DNA of 35,031 nt. Origin: an uncultured Caldisericota bacterium (GTDB lineage Bacteria > Caldisericota > Caldisericia > Caldisericales > Caldisericaceae). Positions 28,764 to 35,031 of this stretch are shown one piece after another. Both the position numbers and the translations under genes were made by a program. The notes beneath the pieces are model-generated. The model was not told where the DNA came from. It searched no databases and saw only the letters and a program-made list of their open reading frames with translations. The DNA is taken from contig CAJXKN010000005.1 of the NCBI GenBank assembly GCA_913055585.1, positions 1 through 35,031 of the forward strand. The letters are read 5' to 3'. How positions within the stretch are numbered: position 1 is the first letter of the stretch; each line of letters opens with the position of its first letter.

Positions 28764-29156
28764 TTAACGAATGCGCTCTGTGTTATTTTGGAAACTCTTC
28801 ATAAATTTTTTGAGTTTATCTTTTGTTTCATCCGAGATACAATGCTCTACAAGGCAAGCTTCTCTAAAGGCCTTGTCCTGTGGTACTTTAAGTATATCTT
28901 TCAAAAATTTAAACAAAATTTGATGTTTCTCCCAGGTATTTTTTCCTACGTACTCTCCTTTTTTTGTAAGTATAACGTCTTCGTAAGGAGTATGTACTGC
29001 ATATTCATCTTTTACTAATCTATTTATAGCTTCTGTTACAGATGGTAGTTTTACAGATAAGAACTTCGCAATGTCTTTTATACGTACAGGCTTATTTTTC
29101 AGGGAAAGTACGTATATTGCTTCAAGATAGTCTTCAATACTTTTTGTTGTTTTCAT
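28764..29156 (-). CDS. DtxR/MntR-family metal-dependent transcriptional regulator
   Basis: [18 protein letters not shown]...RIKDIAKFLSVKLPSVTEAINRL winged HTH; KHQILFKFLKDILKV; EACLVEHCIS (C-x-x-E-H metal motif). Confidence 0.93.
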   Translation of the reverse strand: MKTTKSIEDYLEAIYVLSLKNKPVRIKDIAKFLSVKLPSVTEAINRLVKDEYAVHTPYEDVILTKKGEYVGKNTWEKHQILFKFLKDILKVPQDKAFREACLVEHCISDETKDKLKKFMKSFQNNTERIR

Positions 29157-31087
29157 CTCATAAACAATTTTAAAATTTGGTTTAAAATACCGCCTAACGC
29201 AATTGCCCCTAAAAATTCACCAATTGTCACGTATGTTGCTCTTTTCCATCCAAATTCTCTTTTTAGTGCAGCAATCGTTGCAACGCAAGGAATGTAAATC
29301 ATCGTAACAAAACCAAAAACAAATATCTCTCTCGGTGTAAGTACTGCAGCAAAATTTGTTGTATGGTACAGTGTGGCAAGCATAACGAGAGTAAGCTCTT
29401 TCCTTAAAATACCGAACAGAAATGTAATTCCAGCCAGCGGAGGTAATCCCAGCCAATCCGTCATAAGTGGCTTTAGGAAATTTGCAACAGGAGTAACCCA
29501 ATGCAGTTCAGAAAATACTTCCATTATTACATTTGCTACTATAATGATAGGAAATGCAATATACACAAAATCTTTTAACCTTATCCATGTTTGCTTTAAA
29601 ATGATTTTTGTTACGGGCTTTCTATATGGTGGCATCTCCATAATAAGTCCTGAAGGGGTACCCTTAATATATCTATTCAGTATCCTTCCTACGATATATA
29701 TCAATATAAAATCCAATGCATATATAATGATTGCATAGATAGGTCCTAAAAATGCAGCAACAAGCCCCAATATGATAACTGTTCTTGCAGAACAAGGAAC
29801 GAGCGTTGCTAAGATCGCCGCAAGGAATCTATCTCTATCTCTTTCCATAATACGTGTACCAAGTACGGCAGGTACATTACATCCAAAACCCTCTATAAGT
29901 GGCATAAATGCTTTACCGTGTAATCCTAATTTGTGCATTACATTATCTGTGAGAAATGCAATACGTGCTAAATAACCACTATCTTCCAAAAGTGCAAGAA
30001 TCAAGTAGAAAGGTGCAATGTATGGCAGCACAATACCTATGCCTGCAATGATTCCTTCCATAATGCCGTTCCAGAGAATTTTATTTGTGGTTAAAGAAAA
30101 TGGTAGTTGCATAAAAGTAGGTTTAAATGACTCAAACCAATTGGTCAGAAGGTCTGAGAAGTAACTTCCAAACTTAAAAACACCATAAAAAGTAAGTAGT
30201 AATAGCCCTATAAGCAATATGTAGCCTGTTACTTTGTTCAATGCAATTTTGTCTATGTTATCTCTAATGTTTAGCCGTGCCTTTCCTTTCTTTTCTATTA
30301 CACTTTCAGCAATACGTGATGCTACTGCATACCGCTCAGAGATAATAATTGTTTCAGGTGTTTCTCCATGAATATTCTTAAGCTCTTTTTTGAATTTCTC
30401 TGCAAGTGTAATGATGTTATCGTCTTTTACTTCTTTCTTGATGAGAGAGTCATTTTCAAGAAGTTTTATTGCGACAAAACGTGCAGGATAAGTAGTGTGA
30501 ATTTTTTTGTTTATCTCCTGGGCAAGGGCTTCGATACGCACTTCTACTTCTTTTCCATAAGGAATCGGTTTTGTCTTTTTTACTCCTTTTTCAAGCATTT
30601 CCTTTGATTGTTCAAATAACTCTCTTAATCCTTTGTTTCTTACCGCAATAGTGGGAATTACTGGTACGCCAAGGAGCCTTGAAAGCTTTTCGAAATCAAT
30701 ACTTAATCCTTTGCTTTCTAATATGTCATACTGATTTAGGGCAATAATTAAAGGTGATTCTAACTCAATGAGTTGCAACGTGAAGAAAAGATTTCTCTCA
30801 AGGTTTGATGCGTCCACTACGTTTATTACCAGATCCGGCTTTTCTTTTGCTATAAATTCTCTGGAAACAATTTCCTCTTCCGAATACGTAGAGAGTGAAT
30901 ATATGCCTGGTAAATCTACTACGCGTATTTTTATTCCTTCCTGTTCAATGAACCCCTCTGCTTTTTCTACCGTTTTGCCAGGCCAGTTTCCTATAATCTG
31001 GTTTCCACCTGTAAGCTGATTGAATATGACACTTTTCCCTACGTTTGCATTACCTGCCAGGGCAACGGTATAGGTACGTTTCTTCAC
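29153..31087 (-). CDS. feoB: ferrous iron transport protein B
   Basis: [53 protein letters not shown]-terminal Gate and FeoB_C membrane regions. Confidence 0.97.
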   Translation of the reverse strand: MKKRTYTVALAGNANVGKSVIFNQLTGGNQIIGNWPGKTVEKAEGFIEQEGIKIRVVDLPGIYSLSTYSEEEIVSREFIAKEKPDLVINVVDASNLERNLFFTLQLIELESPLIIALNQYDILESKGLSIDFEKLSRLLGVPVIPTIAVRNKGLRELFEQSKEMLEKGVKKTKPIPYGKEVEVRIEALAQEINKKIHTTYPARFVAIKLLENDSLIKKEVKDDNIITLAEKFKKELKNIHGETPETIIISERYAVASRIAESVIEKKGKARLNIRDNIDKIALNKVTGYILLIGLLLLTFYGVFKFGSYFSDLLTNWFESFKPTFMQLPFSLTTNKILWNGIMEGIIAGIGIVLPYIAPFYLILALLEDSGYLARIAFLTDNVMHKLGLHGKAFMPLIEGFGCNVPAVLGTRIMERDRDRFLAAILATLVPCSARTVIILGLVAAFLGPIYAIIIYALDFILIYIVGRILNRYIKGTPSGLIMEMPPYRKPVTKIILKQTWIRLKDFVYIAFPIIIVANVIMEVFSELHWVTPVANFLKPLMTDWLGLPPLAGITFLFGILRKELTLVMLATLYHTTNFAAVLTPREIFVFGFVTMIYIPCVATIAALKREFGWKRATYVTIGEFLGAIALGGILNQILKLFMR

Positions 31088-31365
31088 AGCTTCTCCACAT
31101 ATATTCTTGATGCAATACTTCTTCCGATTGCAAGGTGTGTACCCATAACAGATACTTCCACGGGGCCTACGGGCGTATTTCTTATTACTTCTATTGTACT
31201 GCCCGGTATGATGCCCATTTCTTGCAACCTTCTTGCAAATGCCTGCCCCATTCCTCTACCAAATCTTGCTCCGAAGCCTCCTCCACGTCCCAGAGCAAAG
31301 CTAATTACTTTAGCTTTTGTTCCTTCCCTCAATTGTATAAGAGTAACTACTTTTCGCATATTCAT
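31084..31365 (-). CDS. feoA: ferrous iron transport protein A (FeoA)
   Basis: Small SH3-like protein: ARRLQEMGIIPGSTIEVIRNTPVGPVEVSVMGTHLAIGRSIASRIYV. Start overlaps feoB by 4 nt. Confidence 0.92.
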   Translation of the reverse strand: MNMRKVVTLIQLREGTKAKVISFALGRGGGFGARFGRGMGQAFARRLQEMGIIPGSTIEVIRNTPVGPVEVSVMGTHLAIGRSIASRIYVEKL

Positions 31366-31381
31366 CTCCTATTATCCTATA

Positions 31382-31395
31382 TTAGGTTTGCCTAA
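31382..31395. promoter_or_regulatory. DtxR/IdeR-type operator palindrome
   Basis: TTAGG-TTTG-CCTAA inverted repeat between the feoA promoter and feoA start. Confidence 0.75.
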
Positions 31396-31405
31396 CTTTA
31401 GAGAT

Positions 31406-31433
31406 ATTGTAATACTTTTTATTAAATTGTCAA
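31406..31433 (-). promoter_or_regulatory. promoter for feoA-feoB-dtxR
   Basis: Minus strand: TTGACA, 16 nt, TACAAT, with the operator palindrome 10 nt downstream. Confidence 0.65.
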
Positions 31434-31548
31434 CAGCACCAAATATTCTTGTTATCTATGGAGCAAATCATCATATTAAAGAATCCTTTAAAAAATCTGT
31501 TTTTTATTCCATAGATGTTTTTACAGTAATGCTTTGAGATACCTTAAT

Positions 31549-31851
31549 TCAATTTATATCTCCGCCCGAAAGCACGGCAAGGAACCATATCATAATAAAT
31601 GAAAACCGTGCAAAATTGGAATAAGGTACAAACAGCCATATGATGAAAAATATATAAGCAATTGTGGTTAACGTAATGTGCAATACAGGTACTCTATGAG
31701 TTTCTGAAAATCGCATCCACCCTGTGAAAAGTGGTAGCCAGTCAAAAAAAGCTGCAATAAGGCCGTATAGAGGTTTGTTTAGAATAGTAGCGGGAAGAAA
31801 AATGAGCCCTGCAATAGCAACGCATATTAAAGTAAGTTTCTTTTTATCCAT
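31549..31851 (-). CDS. small integral membrane protein, unknown function
   Basis: 100 aa, three hydrophobic segments, RBS AAGGAGATAGGA before the ATG, own divergent TTGACA promoter. No family recognised. Confidence 0.7.
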   Translation of the reverse strand: MDKKKLTLICVAIAGLIFLPATILNKPLYGLIAAFFDWLPLFTGWMRFSETHRVPVLHITLTTIAYIFFIIWLFVPYSNFARFSFIMIWFLAVLSGGDIN

Positions 31852-31938
31852 TCCTATCTCCTTTTTTAATCTACTTTACTAAATTTTTCTTGTTTGTCAA
31901 TATCTACCTGAAACCAAAAAAAGTAATTGATGAAATTC

Positions 31939-31966
31939 TTGACTCTATGCTATAACTTCTTATACT
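31939..31966 (+). promoter_or_regulatory. promoter for ileS
   Basis: TTGACT (31939-31944), 16 nt, TATACT (31961-31966). Confidence 0.55.
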
Positions 31967-31996
31967 TGTTTGTAATGTGTGAAAGGAGAATGTTCT

Positions 31997-34900
31997 ATGT
32001 TTAAAAAAATTGCTAAGGTAACAGAAATACCTGAAGAAGAGGAAAAAATTATAGAATTCTGGAAGGCAAATAAGATTTTTGAAAAGAGCCTTGAAATAAG
32101 AAAAGGTAATAAAAGGTTCGTTTTCTATGAAGGGCCACCTACAGCTAACGGGAAACCCGGAGTACATCACGGCCTATCCAGAATATACAAAGATACTGTA
32201 TTGAGATATAAATCCCTCCAAGGTTTCTATGTGCCAAGGAGAGGTGGTTGGGATACACAGGGTTTACCTGTGGAGATTGAAATAGAAAAGAAACTTGGCA
32301 TTCATACAAAAAGGGAAATTGAATCATATGGCGTAGAAAAATTCAATAAACTCTGCAAAGAAAGTGTAATGCAGTATAAAGAAGATTGGGAAAATATAAC
32401 GGATAGAATCGGTTTCTGGCTGGATATGAAAAACGCATACATTACATATAAAAATGAATACATTGAGTCTGTTTGGTGGATTCTCAAGCAGATTTTTGAT
32501 AAAGGATTGCTCTATGAAGGGCACAAGGTTGTACCGTACTGTCCAAGGTGTGGAACAACACTTTCTTCGCATGAGGTAGCGCTCGGTTATAGAAAAGTAA
32601 AGGATCCTTCTGTTTTTGTACGGTTTAAGGTACAAGACAAGAGCTTTCCGAACACTGCTCTACTTGTATGGACAACAACGCCGTGGACGCTTCCATCAAA
32701 CCTTGCTACTGCAATAAACCCTGCTTTTACATATGTACTTGTGGATTATAAAGGAGAAAAACTCATTCTTGCAGAAAACAGACTGAAAGCAGTATTAAAA
32801 GAAGATTATAAAATATTAAAAAGATTTAATGCAAATGAATTAGAAGGGTTAAAATATGATCCTCCATATCACGATGCGGAGCTTACTGAAGAAGAAAAGG
32901 ATAGAGCCTTTAAAGTTGTGTTAGCAGATTTTGTAACAGCAGAAGATGGCACAGGCATTGTTCACATAGCACCGGCATTTGGCGAAGATGACCTTGAAGT
33001 AGGGAAGAAATATAACTTGCCTTTTGTGCAATTGGTGGACCTTGAAGGAAAGCCTACAAAAGGCAAATGGAAAGGTATGTTTTTCAAGAAGGCGGATCCT
33101 CTTATCATTGAAGATCTTAAGGAAAGAGGTTTACTTTTTAAAAAGGAAAGGTATGAGCATGATTATCCGTTCTGCTGGCGGTGTGGGACACCACTTTTGT
33201 ACTATGCTAAAAAATCATGGTTCATTAATATAAGTAAAGTAAGAGATCAGCTCATTAAAAATAACGAAACAATAAATTGGTTTCCAAAGCACATAAAATA
33301 CGGTAGGTTTGGTAACTGGCTTGAAAATATAAAGGATTGGGCTCTATCAAGAGAGAGATACTGGGGTACACCATTAAACATATGGGTTTGCGATAAATGT
33401 GGACATAAAGAAGCAATAGGTAGTATTAAAGAATTGAGGGAAAAAGCAATTGAAGATGTACCGGAGAATATTGAATTGCACAAGCCTTATGTAGATAACA
33501 TTCATATTCGCTGCCCAAAATGTGGTGGCGTAATGCATAGAGTGCCGGAAGTTATTGATGTATGGTTTGACTCGGGTTCAATGCCTTATGCACAGTGGCA
33601 TTATCCATTTGAGCATAAGAAAGAATTTGAGGAAAACTTTCCTGCAGATTTTATTACGGAAGCAATTGATCAAACAAGAGGATGGTTTTATTCACTGCTT
33701 GCAATTTCCACTTTAATAAAGAACGTTTCTCCTTATAAGAATGTAATGTGCCTGGAGCTCATATTGGACGAAAAAGGGCAGAAGATGAGTAAAAGTAAGG
33801 GTAACGTTATTGATCCATGGACAATTTTAAATAAACAAGGCGCAGATGCGTTCAGATGGGCAATATACACGGCATCGCCGCCATGGACTCCGAGGCGATT
33901 TGGGCCGAACGTGGTGGACGAAGCTTTGAAAAATTTTATCATTCCTTTAAGAAATGTGTACTCATTCTTCTCGCTTTATGCAAATATAGATCATTTCAAT
34001 CCCAATAAAACTCAATACATTCCTGTTGAAAAGAGAAATATTTTAGATAAATGGATCATTGCAGAACTTGAAAGACTCAACAAAGAGATTGTAGAAAAAA
34101 TGGAAGTATTTGAAATTACGTATTTAACGAGGAAAATTCAGTCGTTTGTTGATGAGTTATCCAACTGGTACGTAAGACGCTCAAGGAGAAGGTTCTGGAA
34201 AAGCGAGAATGATTCGGATAAACTTGCTGCGTATTTTACTCTGTATGAAGTACTTAAGAAGCTCTCACTACTTCTTGCTCCATTTACTCCATTTCTCTCA
34301 GAAACTTTGTACGGGGCTCTTGTAAAGGGTATTGCATATGATACAAAGGAGAGCGTCCATTTAGAAAATTATCCCATTCCGAATGAAGGTCTTGTAGATG
34401 AGAAGCTCATTAATGATATGGAACTTCTTATAGATATTACATCATTGGGGCATGCTGCGAGAAAGAAATCCAAGATACGTGTAAGGCAACCCTTATCCAG
34501 GATTATAGTGTTTGCAAAAAATGATGAAGAAAGAATGCTCTTAAAGGATAATAGCGTAATAAAGGAAGAACTAAACATTAAAAATGTAGAGGTAACTCAA
34601 GATATCTCTAAATACTGTACTATAAATCTCAAGCCAAATCTTCCCGTGCTTGGGAAAAAATATGGCAAGAAACTTATAGAGATATCAAAGCAGTTGAATA
34701 ACCCGGAGAAAGGAATAGAATTTGCAAGAGAAGGAAAAGTAACTATTAATCTGGATGGTAAAAACGTCGAGCTTACAGGTAATGAAATAATACCTGATGT
34801 GGAAGGTAAAGGAGATTATGTTGCAGTATTAAATAAAGGGTACTTTGTATTCCTTGATACTACTATCTCTGAAGGTCTTCGAAGGGAAGGTATTGCAAGG

Positions 34901-35031
34901 GAAATCGTCCATACAATACAGAGAATGAGAAAGGAAGCTGAATTTAATATATCTGATAGAATTAATCTTTCAATAGAGCCTAAAGATGATGCAGTTAGGG
35001 AATTTATTGATTATATAAAAAATGAAACACT
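31997..35031 (+). CDS. ileS: isoleucyl-tRNA synthetase (3' truncated by window), eukaryote-like/type 2 features
   Basis: MFKKIAKVTEIPEEEEKIIEFWKANKIF...FYEGPPTANGKPGVHHGLSRIYKDTVLRYKSLQGFYVPRRGGWDTQGLPVEIEIEKKLGI; KMSKSKGNVIDPW; WFDSGSMPYAQWHYP. RBS AAAGGAGAA. Absent from the ORF track because no stop occurs before the window end. Confidence 0.96.
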   Translation, partial: MFKKIAKVTEIPEEEEKIIEFWKANKIFEKSLEIRKGNKRFVFYEGPPTANGKPGVHHGLSRIYKDTVLRYKSLQGFYVPRRGGWDTQGLPVEIEIEKKLGIHTKREIESYGVEKFNKLCKESVMQYKEDWENITDRIGFWLDMKNAYITYKNEYIESVWWILKQIFDKGLLYEGHKVVPYCPRCGTTLSSHEVALGYRKVKDPSVFVRFKVQDKSFPNTALLVWTTTPWTLPSNLATAINPAFTYVLVDYKGEKLILAENRLKAVLKEDYKILKRFNANELEGLKYDPPYHDAELTEEEKDRAFKVVLADFVTAEDGTGIVHIAPAFGEDDLEVGKKYNLPFVQLVDLEGKPTKGKWKGMFFKKADPLIIEDLKERGLLFKKERYEHDYPFCWRCGTPLLYYAKKSWFINISKVRDQLIKNNETINWFPKHIKYGRFGNWLENIKDWALSRERYWGTPLNIWVCDKCGHKEAIGSIKELREKAIEDVPENIELHKPYVDNIHIRCPKCGGVMHRVPEVIDVWFDSGSMPYAQWHYPFEHKKEFEENFPADFITEAIDQTRGWFYSLLAISTLIKNVSPYKNVMCLELILDEKGQKMSKSKGNVIDPWTILNKQGADAFRWAIYTASPPWTPRRFGPNVVDEALKNFIIPLRNVYSFFSLYANIDHFNPNKTQYIPVEKRNILDKWIIAELERLNKEIVEKMEVFEITYLTRKIQSFVDELSNWYVRRSRRRFWKSENDSDKLAAYFTLYEVLKKLSLLLAPFTPFLSETLYGALVKGIAYDTKESVHLENYPIPNEGLVDEKLINDMELLIDITSLGHAARKKSKIRVRQPLSRIIVFAKNDEERMLLKDNSVIKEELNIKNVEVTQDISKYCTINLKPNLPVLGKKYGKKLIEISKQLNNPEKGIEFAREGKVTINLDGKNVELTGNEIIPDVEGKGDYVAVLNKGYFVFLDTTISEGLRREGIAREIVHTIQRMRKEAEFNISDRINLSIEPKDDAVREFIDYIKNET

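Noticed and set aside
29217-29501. 94-aa minus-strand ORF inside feoB
   Set aside because: Alternative frame of feoB; a shadow ORF rich in Cys/Tyr with no independent evidence.
31208-31537. 109-aa plus-strand ORF over the feoA start and upstream region
   Set aside because: Antisense to feoA and across its promoter/operator; no RBS or family similarity. Its tail (LVIYGANHHIKESFKKSVFYSIDVFT) looked slightly protein-like but cannot be supported as a remnant.
1-35031. Defence system, prophage, transposon or CRISPR
   Set aside because: No transposase, integrase, nuclease/ATPase defence pairs, att-like repeats or repeat-spacer arrays were recognised by eye; tRNA genes other than tmRNA were not seen.

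Overview
AT-rich bacterial window, probably from a thermophile-like lineage (an impression, not tested). It is mostly ordinary chromosomal housekeeping and metabolic genes in short operons. Left to right: the end of an unidentified ORF; HU with promoter and terminator; a decayed C-terminal scrap of a GH15 glucoamylase-like gene; a stand-alone archaeal-type ThrRS editing-domain protein; an unlisted 50-aa small membrane ORF; an EamA transporter; deoB-recG-rsmD-DUF2905 (minus); OsmC and DUF2344 proteins; a class-III aminotransferase; a fold-type-II PLP enzyme; a PLD-like protein; a three-subunit molybdenum hydroxylase; ATP-type pckA; two large secreted proteins (NHL/cohesin-like/stalk-domain protein and a subtilase ending in a dockerin-like module); a HAD phosphatase; a PII-like protein; plsY and a DGK1/dolichol-kinase-like gene directly behind a tmRNA gene; a secreted PIG-L protein; DUF1614; feoA-feoB-dtxR with a DtxR-type palindrome at the promoter; a small membrane protein; and a 3'-truncated ileS carrying GVHH in place of the HIGH motif. 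No CRISPR array, IS element or phage module was seen, and nothing that clearly qualifies as a new multi-gene system. The best leads are the bacterial ThrRS editing-domain protein, the cohesin/dockerin protease pair, the IleRS GxHH signature, the tmRNA-to-mRNA 13-nt junction, the GH15 remnant and the Fe-regulated feo operator.
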